Source: a virus
IMG/VR virus record: IMGVR_UViG_3300046787_000445
Location: 1 to 26,305 of that record
Length of the DNA stretch: 26,305 bases
Reading direction: 5' to 3' (one strand)
Positions 8,752 to 15,737 of the stretch are shown here, one piece after another. The notes beneath the pieces were generated by a model that saw only the letters and a list, made by a program, of their open reading frames with translations, made no database searches and was not told the origin of the DNA. Each line of letters begins with the position of its first letter. Within the stretch, counting starts at the first letter, position 1. A program made the position numbers and the translations under genes.

Positions 8752-10836
8752 ATGAGCTTTTTAAACAGTAACAATTCCGAATATCTTTCAGCAAGAATAA
8801 CCCAAAAGGGTAGAAATGCCATTGCTAAAGGTGATTTTAAAATAAGTTACTTCACAATTGGGGACTCCGAATATAATTACGATTCACTGTTTTCGACAGT
8901 TGAACAAGGCGTATTAACACCATTTGATAAAGATATTCAAGTAAAATACCCATTAAAGTTAGACAATACCAATATTAGTGGAACCACAATATACGGTATT
9001 CCAATTGTTGCAAGTCAACCCGAAACAATAAGAAATGTAATGGGACCAGCGGGATTTGTTTCTAATTATAAGACATATAATTTAAGTGGAAATACAGGAA
9101 CAACTATAGAATGTTTAACAAACGAAATGGATATTGATGAATTAGATGGAACATCACAAATCACTGTCCCAATTTCAACAGGAACAACCTATCAAGATTG
9201 TGGTTATATTACTATTGTTTTTAATACTTTTGATACGTCAGGAAATTCAACATTAATTTCAGGAGTAACAAATAGTGTTATTTATAAAATCACAGGTGTA
9301 ACGACGGGGGCAACAACCGAAACACTATTTTTAGATAGAAACACACCGGATTTAACAGGACTTAGCGGTTCGGTTAGTGTTGTTTGTAATAGTTGTGAAA
9401 TGGAATTTGACACCTCTGGTGACGTTGACACAACTTGTATACCACAATTACCTGATACTGACGCACAACACAACCCATGGACCTTAAACGTTGTTTGGGG
9501 ACAAAAACCAATAGGGTTTGATGTGAGTGGTACAGATGAATCCTTATCGGGTTTCACAAGTAACAAATATACGTCAACAAAAGAATTTTTAGGGTATGGT
9601 AAATCTACGGGTCAAGTAACAAATACCGGTACAACATACACTAACACATACGATGAAGTAATTACTTTATCACCTGAAGAACAAAAATGTATTGCAATAA
9701 TTCACTATTCAGAAATTGGTGATATAGTAAATGACCCTGACAGATTTTTTAAATATGATGACTACATTAGCACATCGACTGGTAATACGATTACTGCCGA
9801 CAATAGTGACGACTATGAATTTTTTGAGGTTTATATTCCTTTTTTAGTTTACCATAGAAATACAGGTAACACGTTAGGTGCAATTTTCCATATGAGTGAT
9901 TCGGATAAAACAATCATATCAAGTGTAAATAATAACCTACACATAACATACCGAGATTTATTAGATGAACAAGACTTACCGGTTGGTAAAGTGTTCCAAA
10001 ATAATAAGTTAATAGTATTTGACGACCAAGAAATTGTTGCGGCCTTAGATTATAAATCAAATAGAAGGTACACATTACCCGCACCTAAAATTAGTTTAGT
10101 ACCTACAGATACCAGTGCCTCAAATTCAATAATGAGTGGAACTACAGGACAAACAATGTTTGTAACGTACGCTTTTGAATATGTTGGTGATACATCATTG
10201 AATGGTTTACCATGTAATTATTTTACAAAAATTACAGGTACAACAACACCGTCGAACGTAACTATCAAATTCGACACAGATGAATTCCAAAATTTAAAAA
10301 CAATTTTTGGGGAAGTTACTGAGGGATTTATTGCAAATAAATTTCACATATTAGCTCAAAGAATTGACGAGACAGATAGTGACAACCTACCTAACCCTAA
10401 TAATTGGGTTAAAATGAACTATACAATCGAAGCGGGAGGTGATAACTCTTCATTAATTGACCCAATTGGATTAAGAGACGTTACATTTACAATTGACAAG
10501 ACTAAGTATGATGCGGGAACAACATTTGACTTAAATACACATTTAGGTGATGTTTACTCAGGTTCAACAACGTTACCACAATTCGGTGATGAACAACCAT
10601 TTGCGGGAAGTGTTAAATTAGTTAGGGCGACTGACATTGAGGAGATGAAATTCTTTATTAACTTACCGTCAGGTAAATTCTCAACGTCACAAAATCCAAC
10701 GTATGTTTCGGGTAACCCAAAAATTACCGAAGTGGCTTTACTTAATTCAAATAAAGATGCGTTAGTTATGGCGAAAACAAGTAAACCAATAACAAGAACA
10801 GGTACACAGGTATTTGCGGTTAAACTTGATTTCTAA
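8752..10836 (+). CDS. Putative virion protein, 694 aa
   Basis: Not assigned to a named family. The N-terminus is distinctive (ARITQKGRNAIAKGDFKI, then YFTIGDSEYNYDS) and looks like a conserved virion-attachment or assembly domain. The remainder is Thr/Gly/Asp-rich beta structure with many TGTT stretches like the other structural genes here. A CNSCEMEFDTSGD segment lies near residue 215. The C-terminal region (about residues 560-694) is more ordered and ends TGTQVFAVKLDF. No membrane segment or catalytic motif is seen. It is the last gene of the structural block, 27 bases after the baseplate gene and 37 bases before the RuvC-like gene, so it is probably part of the late operon. Confidence 0.75.
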   Translation: MSFLNSNNSEYLSARITQKGRNAIAKGDFKISYFTIGDSEYNYDSLFSTVEQGVLTPFDKDIQVKYPLKLDNTNISGTTIYGIPIVASQPETIRNVMGPAGFVSNYKTYNLSGNTGTTIECLTNEMDIDELDGTSQITVPISTGTTYQDCGYITIVFNTFDTSGNSTLISGVTNSVIYKITGVTTGATTETLFLDRNTPDLTGLSGSVSVVCNSCEMEFDTSGDVDTTCIPQLPDTDAQHNPWTLNVVWGQKPIGFDVSGTDESLSGFTSNKYTSTKEFLGYGKSTGQVTNTGTTYTNTYDEVITLSPEEQKCIAIIHYSEIGDIVNDPDRFFKYDDYISTSTGNTITADNSDDYEFFEVYIPFLVYHRNTGNTLGAIFHMSDSDKTIISSVNNNLHITYRDLLDEQDLPVGKVFQNNKLIVFDDQEIVAALDYKSNRRYTLPAPKISLVPTDTSASNSIMSGTTGQTMFVTYAFEYVGDTSLNGLPCNYFTKITGTTTPSNVTIKFDTDEFQNLKTIFGEVTEGFIANKFHILAQRIDETDSDNLPNPNNWVKMNYTIEAGGDNSSLIDPIGLRDVTFTIDKTKYDAGTTFDLNTHLGDVYSGSTTLPQFGDEQPFAGSVKLVRATDIEEMKFFINLPSGKFSTSQNPTYVSGNPKITEVALLNSNKDALVMAKTSKPITRTGTQVFAVKLDF

Positions 10837-10873
10837 GCTTTACAATTATTCATTTTTAATTTAACTTTTGAAT

Positions 10874-11503
10874 ATGAGTATAGATGTAAAAATTGACGTA
10901 AAATTTAAGAACAAGCCAAAAATTTTAGGATTGGATATTTCAACTAAAACAATTGGATGGGCCCTATTTGATATTTCAGGGTCTAAATTATTGGAGCTAA
11001 CTCACTTTTCTCCAAAAATTAAACCTCAACCCGAGGATAAAATTGAAGAATTGATTAAGAAAGCCGATGCTTTCAAAAAACAATTAGAAGATTATAAAGA
11101 CGTGGGAATAACTCGTGTCATTATTGAAGAACCATTGTTACAATCTAATAACATTTATACCGTAGGTACGTTATTAAGATACAATACTTTAATTCTGAAA
11201 GCGTGTTATGATGTGTTAGGTGTTTTACCTACATTTATCTCAACATATAATTCAAGAAAACATGCGTTTCCTGATTTAGTTGGTCCGAACGATAAAGGTC
11301 GTAATGTTTTATTCGGTGGTTATCCTAAAGACATAGATAAGAAACACGTAATTTGGGAACACGTTAATAGTGTTTGTCCTGATATCAATTGGTTATACGG
11401 TAAAACGGGTAACTTAAGAAAAGAGAATTACGATATGGCAGATGCTGCTTGTTGTGTTATAGGATATGTTAACATGACTAAATTAGAAAATACAAAAAAA
11501 TAA
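10874..11503 (+). CDS. RuvC-like Holliday junction resolvase (RNase H fold)
   Basis: A 209-aa nuclease with the RuvC-type acidic pattern: D21 in ILGLDISTKTIGWA (first strand), E85/E86 in RVIIEEP (strand 4) and D187/D190 in YDMADAACCVIGY (last helix). Enzymes of this fold cut four-way DNA junctions with two metal ions, and phages use them to resolve recombination intermediates and debranch DNA before packaging. It precedes the primase/nuclease/SbcCD block, which fits a recombination-dependent replication role. I chose ATG 10874 over the in-frame TTG at 10868 because other genes here use ATG. The central insert (TYNSRKHAFPDL, GGYPKDIDKKH) is typical of phage versions rather than bacterial RuvC. 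A terminator follows 84 bases after the stop. Confidence 0.85.
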   Translation: MSIDVKIDVKFKNKPKILGLDISTKTIGWALFDISGSKLLELTHFSPKIKPQPEDKIEELIKKADAFKKQLEDYKDVGITRVIIEEPLLQSNNIYTVGTLLRYNTLILKACYDVLGVLPTFISTYNSRKHAFPDLVGPNDKGRNVLFGGYPKDIDKKHVIWEHVNSVCPDINWLYGKTGNLRKENYDMADAACCVIGYVNMTKLENTKK

Positions 11504-11555
11504 CCAATAAAGATTTCCATTTGTGAAATTTTTGTTGTATAATTAAAATAGGACG

Positions 11556-11577
11556 GGACATGTAGTAATACATGTTT
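11556..11577 (+). other. Stem-loop in the non-coding stretch before the primase
   Basis: ACATGTA at 11558-11564 pairs perfectly with TACATGT at 11569-11575 around a GTAA loop, extendable by two G-U pairs at the base. It is ten bases upstream of the terminator hairpin. The 166-base gap (11504-11669) holds no ORF; the two hairpins together could be a small terminated RNA or the 3' end of the upstream transcript. Confidence 0.65.
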
Positions 11578-11586
11578 AGTTGGTGT

Positions 11587-11620
11587 GAAAGGGGGAGTGG
11601 TGTTCCCCTTTCTTTTTTTT
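11587..11620 (+). terminator. Intrinsic (Rho-independent) terminator
   Basis: GAAAGGGG at 11587-11594 pairs perfectly with CCCCTTTC at 11605-11612, extended inward by G-U and A-U pairs, and is followed at once by eight T (11613-11620). This is the strongest terminator-like structure in the window. It would end transcripts coming from the structural genes and the RuvC-like gene, separating them from the primase operon. Confidence 0.9.
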
Positions 11621-11627
11621 ATAACTC

Positions 11628-11655
11628 CTCACATTTTTTTTTCTCACATTTTTTT
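11628..11655 (+). repeat. Tandem CTCACAT-T(n) repeat in the primase leader
   Basis: Two adjacent copies of CTCACA followed by nine and seven T lie at 11628-11642 and 11643-11655, just before the primase start. This gives a strongly pyrimidine-rich leader. Function unknown; it could be replication-linked, regulatory or simply slippage. Confidence 0.6.
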
Positions 11656-11669
11656 CTTATTATTATACC

Positions 11670-12611
11670 ATGGTGAATCAAAAAGTTGATTATTCGGGTG
11701 TAGTTGATATCTTAGAAGATATCTTAGGTGAACCAAAACTTCACAATGACTACAAAGGACAAATATCCTTTGATTGTCCTGTGTGCTCATATGATATTAA
11801 AGAATTAGACCACGGAGACGGTAAAGGTAATTTAGAAATAAACTACCACAATAGTGTGTTTAAGTGTTGGTCATGTTCTGAAACTCACGGAACCCATGGA
11901 TCACTTTATAAATTAATAAAGAAACACGGTAACAAGAAACAACTTAAGAAATACGAAATTTTAAGACCTGACGAGAACGAAGAAAATTCAAAACGAACGT
12001 ACAAACAGGTCAAATTACCAAAGGAATTTATCGCATTTAAAGATGTTAGTGCCGGATTAAAACTAACCCCACAATATAGACAAGCATACAATTATATTAA
12101 AAAACGAAACATTACGGAAGAAATGTTACTTAGATATAATATTGGGTTTTGTTACACCGGTGAATATGAGAATAGAATTATCATACCATCATATGACGAA
12201 AACAAATATTTGAATTATTTTATTGCAAGGTCTTACTTGGTAAAAACAAAATTAAAATACAAAAATCCCGAAGCACAAAAAGAAATTATTATATTCAATG
12301 AATACCTTATTGATTGGAACGAAACGGTTTATATTGTTGAAGGGGCTTTCGATAGTATATTCATACCAAATTCAATACCTATGTTGGGTAAGTTTATGAG
12401 TGAACACCTATTCAATAAATTATATGATAATGCAAAAAAAATTATAATAATATTAGACCCCGACGCTTACGGTGACCAAGAAAGATTATATCATAAATTA
12501 AATTGTGGTAAATTAATGGGTAAAGTGTGGTCACTTAAATTAGAGGGCGATAAAGATATTGCAGATATCCAAGGGGACATCAGTGGATATAAAATAAAAC
12601 AAATTGATTAA
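11670..12611 (+). CDS. dnaG: DnaG/T4 gp61-type DNA primase
   Basis: A 313-aa primase with an N-terminal zinc-binding domain (C36-P-V-C39 and C66-W-S-C69) and a C-terminal TOPRIM domain. E224 lies in YIVEGAFDS, and D263 and D265 in IILDPDAYGD, the metal-binding residues of the TOPRIM fold. DnaG-type primases make RNA primers for lagging-strand synthesis and usually act with a replicative helicase, which is not in this window. At about half the length of bacterial DnaG and lacking its C-terminal helicase-binding domain, it is closer to the T4 gp61 size class. It starts at ATG 11670, right after a terminator and a pyrimidine-rich leader, and the next gene begins one base after its stop, so it probably heads the replication operon. 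No clear promoter was found. Confidence 0.88.
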   Translation: MVNQKVDYSGVVDILEDILGEPKLHNDYKGQISFDCPVCSYDIKELDHGDGKGNLEINYHNSVFKCWSCSETHGTHGSLYKLIKKHGNKKQLKKYEILRPDENEENSKRTYKQVKLPKEFIAFKDVSAGLKLTPQYRQAYNYIKKRNITEEMLLRYNIGFCYTGEYENRIIIPSYDENKYLNYFIARSYLVKTKLKYKNPEAQKEIIIFNEYLIDWNETVYIVEGAFDSIFIPNSIPMLGKFMSEHLFNKLYDNAKKIIIILDPDAYGDQERLYHKLNCGKLMGKVWSLKLEGDKDIADIQGDISGYKIKQID

Positions 12612-12612
12612 C

Positions 12613-13470
12613 ATGAATTTAAACGACATCTCATTAGAGATTAAAGACCTATTAGAACAAAGAAGGAAAGAACTTGAATTAACATTTATTGAAGATTCAC
12701 ACATTTATTACATGAAAGATTTAGACGGGACGGTTAAGAAAAATTTCCCTTCCGTATCTAAAATTGTACATAAATTCCATAAGTTTTTTGATGCATCGGC
12801 AATGGCATTAAAGATGTCAGGTGGTGACCCGGTTGCTCAACAAAAATTATTAGCTGAGTGGAAAATGGCGGGTGACTTATCTACCAATATGGGTAGTAGA
12901 GTTCACTATGAATTAGAAAAAGATACCATTGGTAGATTTGGTAACTACAAAGACGTTAGACAACCTATATTCGAAATTAACGACGAACAACAACGTAAGA
13001 GTGACAATATGATTAAGGCAGGAAAAGAGTTCCTTGACTTAATGTTAGAACGTGGTGCGGTCTTATTAGACACCGAGGCAGTACTTGGTGACCCCGAAGA
13101 ACAATATACAGGACAGCCGGATAAAATATGGTTAATGATGAATAAACAAAAAGATAATTTTGGGTTTGTAACCACAGATTGGAAAACAAACCAACCAAAA
13201 AACTTTGAAGTTCATCATTATACGGGTAAATTATTCCCACCATTTGATAATTTTCACGATAATGCGTTAGGTCACTATTATCTACAACTTCCCCTATATG
13301 GTAGGTTATTACTTAAAATGTTAAAGGGCACAAAATTCGAAAATACAAAATTATTGGGAAATGTTATTGTTTTATTAAAAGAAGATGGTACCTTTGTCGA
13401 GTATAAAGTTCCGCCACAAATCAGTAGTACGATTTTAACGATGGATTTAAAAAACTATATTAAGAGATGA
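12613..13470 (+). CDS. PD-(D/E)XK nuclease, RecB/Cas4-like exonuclease
   Basis: A 285-aa protein with a PD-(D/E)XK nuclease core: H98 in GSRVHYELEKD, E155 in DTEAVLGD, D170 in TGQPDKIWL, and D189-W-K191 in VTTDWKTNQ. The D..D-x-K triad and upstream His are typical of lambda exonuclease/RecB-like and Cas4-like nucleases that degrade DNA ends. No Cas4-type Cys cluster is seen. ATG 12613 is preferred to the in-frame TTG at 12604 because it follows the primase stop by one base. Its last bases overlap the start of the SbcD gene (ATGA), so end processing and the SbcCD complex are translated together. A role in recombination-dependent replication or host DNA breakdown is inferred. Confidence 0.85.
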   Translation: MNLNDISLEIKDLLEQRRKELELTFIEDSHIYYMKDLDGTVKKNFPSVSKIVHKFHKFFDASAMALKMSGGDPVAQQKLLAEWKMAGDLSTNMGSRVHYELEKDTIGRFGNYKDVRQPIFEINDEQQRKSDNMIKAGKEFLDLMLERGAVLLDTEAVLGDPEEQYTGQPDKIWLMMNKQKDNFGFVTTDWKTNQPKNFEVHHYTGKLFPPFDNFHDNALGHYYLQLPLYGRLLLKMLKGTKFENTKLLGNVIVLLKEDGTFVEYKVPPQISSTILTMDLKNYIKR

Positions 13471-14285
13471 TAAAAAAAATTATACACATTGCCGATTTAC
13501 ACATCCGTACGTTCCAGTTACATGATTTATATCGTGAGCAATTTGAAAAACTAATTGACGAAGTTAGTAGACTGTCAACTAAATGGACAGAAGAAGGATT
13601 GAAATGGGAAGAGATTAGAATCGTAATTGCAGGTGACATTGCACATCAGAAAATTAATATTTCGAACGAACAGTTATTATTAACAAGTTGGTTTTTAAAC
13701 GAACTATCACAATACGGTAAAGTTGTTATCATACCAGGTAACCACGACTTCTTAGAGAATAACATTCAACGTATCGATAGTATTACTCCAATTGTTGAAT
13801 TAATAAACAATAAGAACATTGCATATTACAAAGATAGTGGTGTTTATGAAGATGAGAATATTAATTGGGTGGTGTATTCATTATACCAACATAACGTTAG
13901 ACCTGATTTTGTAAAAGAAGAAGGTAAGTTTCATGTTGGATTATTCCACGGACCCATACAAGGATTATCAACTGATATGGGGTTCACATTTGAAGATGCG
14001 TACGACCAATTAAATTTTGTTGACTTAGACTTATTATTATGTGGTGACATTCATAAACGACAAACTTTCACATTACCCGGAGGAGGTAAAGGTGTTATGA
14101 TTGGTTCCTTAATACAACAAAATTTCGGGGAAACAGTTAAACATCACGGTTACGGAGTTTATGATGTTATTAAAGACGAATACGACTTTATTGATTTACA
14201 AAACGACCAACCATTTCTCCATTTTGAAATAACAGACATTAAAGATATTGAAAATGGAAAAGAAGTTCACCTTAACCTTGGATAA
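13467..14285 (+). CDS. sbcD: SbcD/T4 gp47-like nuclease subunit
   Basis: A 272-aa calcineurin-like metallophosphoesterase carrying all metal-site motifs in order: D10-L-H12 (IADLHI), G56-D57 (AGDIAH), G91-N-H-D94 (PGNHDF), H161 (LFHGP) and G193-D-I-H196 (CGDIHK). With SbcC/gp46 it forms the Mre11/Rad50-type complex that resects double-strand ends and is required for recombination-dependent replication in T4. The length fits phage gp47 (bacterial SbcD is longer). The start ATG overlaps the stop of the preceding nuclease gene by four bases. Its SbcC partner is not next door but 1.4 kb downstream, after three other genes. Confidence 0.92.
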   Translation: MIKKIIHIADLHIRTFQLHDLYREQFEKLIDEVSRLSTKWTEEGLKWEEIRIVIAGDIAHQKINISNEQLLLTSWFLNELSQYGKVVIIPGNHDFLENNIQRIDSITPIVELINNKNIAYYKDSGVYEDENINWVVYSLYQHNVRPDFVKEEGKFHVGLFHGPIQGLSTDMGFTFEDAYDQLNFVDLDLLLCGDIHKRQTFTLPGGGKGVMIGSLIQQNFGETVKHHGYGVYDVIKDEYDFIDLQNDQPFLHFEITDIKDIENGKEVHLNLG

Positions 14286-14784
14286 GGAATTTATTCAATT
14301 CTGTGAGTTAAATAAAATTACCGACATTAATAAAAAAGCAACGGAAACCTTCAATCGAGGGTTTTCTTTGTTAAAATACGGTGAAACTCCAAATGGGGTG
14401 ACTAACGTTACGGAAAAGATAGTTGAAAAGATTATTGAAGTGCCCGTTGAAGTGATTAAGGAAAAGATAGTAGAAAAGATTATCGAGGTTCCCGTTGAAG
14501 TCATAAAAGAAATTAGAGTTGAAGTACCAGTTGAAGTTATTAAAGAAGTTTTAGTAAAAGGAGACACCAAGGTAGTAACTAAAGAGGTTATAAAGGAAGT
14601 CCCTATTGAAAAGGTAATATTCGACACATCTAAAGAAATTGCCAAGGATAAGGAAATTGAAACTTTAAAAATTGAAAACGATAAATTAAAATCCGATTTA
14701 GATAAAATCACATCCTCATTAAATAAATTTAACAAGGGTACATTCATGAAGAATAGCGATTTAGGTTCACTATATAGTGAATAA
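14254..14784 (+). CDS. VPVEV-repeat, coiled-coil protein inside the SbcDC cluster
   Basis: A 176-aa protein without a recognised family. Residues 1-45 form a small compact helical region (FIQFCELNKI, then ATETFNRGFSLLKYG), possibly a DNA- or protein-binding motif. Residues about 54-99 are 16-residue repeats of the type EKIVEKIIEVPVEVIK, followed by shorter EVPVEVIKEV units. Residues about 130-160 form a charged coiled coil, and the tail ends SDLGSLYSE. ATG 14254 is preferred over the TTG at 14248. It overlaps the sbcD end by 32 bases, which suggests coupled translation. Its position suggests an accessory factor of the nuclease complex or a structural spacer, but this is inference only. Confidence 0.8.
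   Translation: MEKKFTLTLDKEFIQFCELNKITDINKKATETFNRGFSLLKYGETPNGVTNVTEKIVEKIIEVPVEVIKEKIVEKIIEVPVEVIKEIRVEVPVEVIKEVLVKGDTKVVTKEVIKEVPIEKVIFDTSKEIAKDKEIETLKIENDKLKSDLDKITSSLNKFNKGTFMKNSDLGSLYSE
14413..14550 (+). repeat. 48-bp direct repeat encoding EKIVEKIIEVPVEVIK
   Basis: Two 48-base units (14413-14460 and 14461-14508) encode the same 16 residues with several synonymous differences. A third, shorter unit (14509-14550) encodes EIRVEVPVEVIKEV. Synonymous drift with protein identity suggests selection on the repeat, not a fresh duplication. Confidence 0.85.
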
Positions 14785-14816
14785 TTTGGTATTATGGGAT
14801 TTTTTCTCTATATTAT
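14785..14816 (+). promoter_or_regulatory. Possible Bacteroidota-type promoter
   Basis: TTTG at 14785-14788, 20 bases, then TATATTAT at 14809-14816, compared with the Bacteroidota consensus TTTG-N19/21-TAnnTTTG. The -7 element matches imperfectly. It lies 18 bases before the membrane-protein start at 14835 and would drive that gene, the next one and SbcC. Confidence 0.4.
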
Positions 14817-14834
14817 CCAAAACAATATAAACAT

Positions 14835-15155
14835 ATGGTAACATTATTTCTTTGGATTTTTATTGCATACGGATTTACGTCCATTCTTGTATGGGGAAGT
14901 ATTTTCGAAAGTACAAGAGCGTTCATTGCAAGAAAATCAAAATTTTTTGGTACACTAATCAGTTGTACATTATGTACTTCGACATGGGTAGGATTCTTTA
15001 TGTCGATTGTACTCGGTTCACCCACACAAACAATATTTACCGCACATGATTTACCATGGGTAGTTTGTATATTCTTTGATGGGATGTTTACCGCAGGAGC
15101 CGTTTGGGCTATAAATGCTGTCGTCGAGTTTTTCGAGGAGAGTAGGATTAAATAA
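14835..15155 (+). CDS. Small membrane protein with CxxCxxxWxG motif (DUF1360-like)
   Basis: A 106-aa hydrophobic protein with three likely membrane segments (about residues 3-20, 40-60 and 72-95). The motif SCTLCTSTWVGFF after the first loop resembles the C-x-x-C-x-x-x-W-x-G of DUF1360-type small phage and bacterial membrane proteins, whose function is unknown. The Cys pair could be redox-active or bind metal. It follows a possible promoter and precedes the next gene by 6 bases. Membrane location contrasts with the DNA-processing neighbours; a role in tethering replication to the membrane or in superinfection exclusion is possible but not shown. Confidence 0.78.
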   Translation: MVTLFLWIFIAYGFTSILVWGSIFESTRAFIARKSKFFGTLISCTLCTSTWVGFFMSIVLGSPTQTIFTAHDLPWVVCIFFDGMFTAGAVWAINAVVEFFEESRIK

Positions 15156-15161
15156 AATTTA

Positions 15162-15737
15162 ATGGCAAAATTAAAACGCACAAGTTATGATGACACACTT
15201 GTAAGAGAGTTCATCATCAAATTTTGTGATGAAAAATGGTCCATGAAACTTAAATCTAATGATGAATTATATAAAATCGACTTGTTAGGGGTTGATGATT
15301 TATTGTTAGGGGTTGAAGTTGAACATGGAAAATGGGAAGGAAATTTTTGGGAGAATGACAATTATTCACTAATTTCGGAGCAGAAATTCAGAACAATTAA
15401 CATTCCCGGTAGAAAAGAAAAGTATTTTTTACCCGAAAACACTGTAAGAAGTAAAGTAACTGACAATTTAAGTTACCAAAAAAACATCTTCATGAGAACC
15501 AATAAAGATTTTACACAAGTGATTGTAATAAGGTCAAATACGGTTAGGGATAAAAATAAAATGGTTAGAACACGATTCCAACCAAAGAACAGTAATGAAG
15601 TTGAGAATTGGTTATCTTTTAGACGTGAAGACGTTGAGACGTACACATTAATCGACGGAACTTTTGTTTTAGAACAAGTAGAAAAAACTAACATATTAAA
15701 AAAATTATGTCGCAGACTAACCCATTTATTAAAGTAA
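15162..15737 (+). CDS. Unidentified protein, possibly restriction-nuclease-like fold, 191 aa
   Basis: No family recognised with confidence. The N-terminal half contains D40 in YKIDLLGVDD, then LLLGVEVEHGKWEG with E52, E54 and K57. This spacing of an acidic residue followed by a hydrophobic strand with E-x-E..K is reminiscent of PD-(D/E)XK nucleases but not a clean match. The rest is basic and mixed alpha/beta (IFMRTNKDFTQVIVIRSNTV). It is soluble with no signal peptide. Its last 31 bases overlap the start of SbcC, so the two are likely translated together. A nuclease or DNA-binding helper for SbcCD is plausible; a purely structural explanation is also possible. Confidence 0.75.
   Translation: MAKLKRTSYDDTLVREFIIKFCDEKWSMKLKSNDELYKIDLLGVDDLLLGVEVEHGKWEGNFWENDNYSLISEQKFRTINIPGRKEKYFLPENTVRSKVTDNLSYQKNIFMRTNKDFTQVIVIRSNTVRDKNKMVRTRFQPKNSNEVENWLSFRREDVETYTLIDGTFVLEQVEKTNILKKLCRRLTHLLK

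Noticed and set aside
1-10836. Diversity-generating retroelement acting on the fibre genes
   Set aside because: No reverse transcriptase gene and no template/variable repeat pair is visible in the window.
11520-11545. TTTG and TATAATTA as a promoter for the hairpin region
   Set aside because: The spacer is only 14 bases, shorter than the 19-21 expected, so it is not called as a promoter.
14295-14747. 150-aa ORF on the minus strand
   Set aside because: It lies fully antisense to the VPVEV-repeat gene and mirrors its repeats (FSTIFS, STGTS units); all supported genes are on the plus strand.
14835-15049. Second plus-strand frame at 14852-15049
   Set aside because: It overlaps the membrane protein with the CxxCxxxWxG motif in another frame and has no coherent features.
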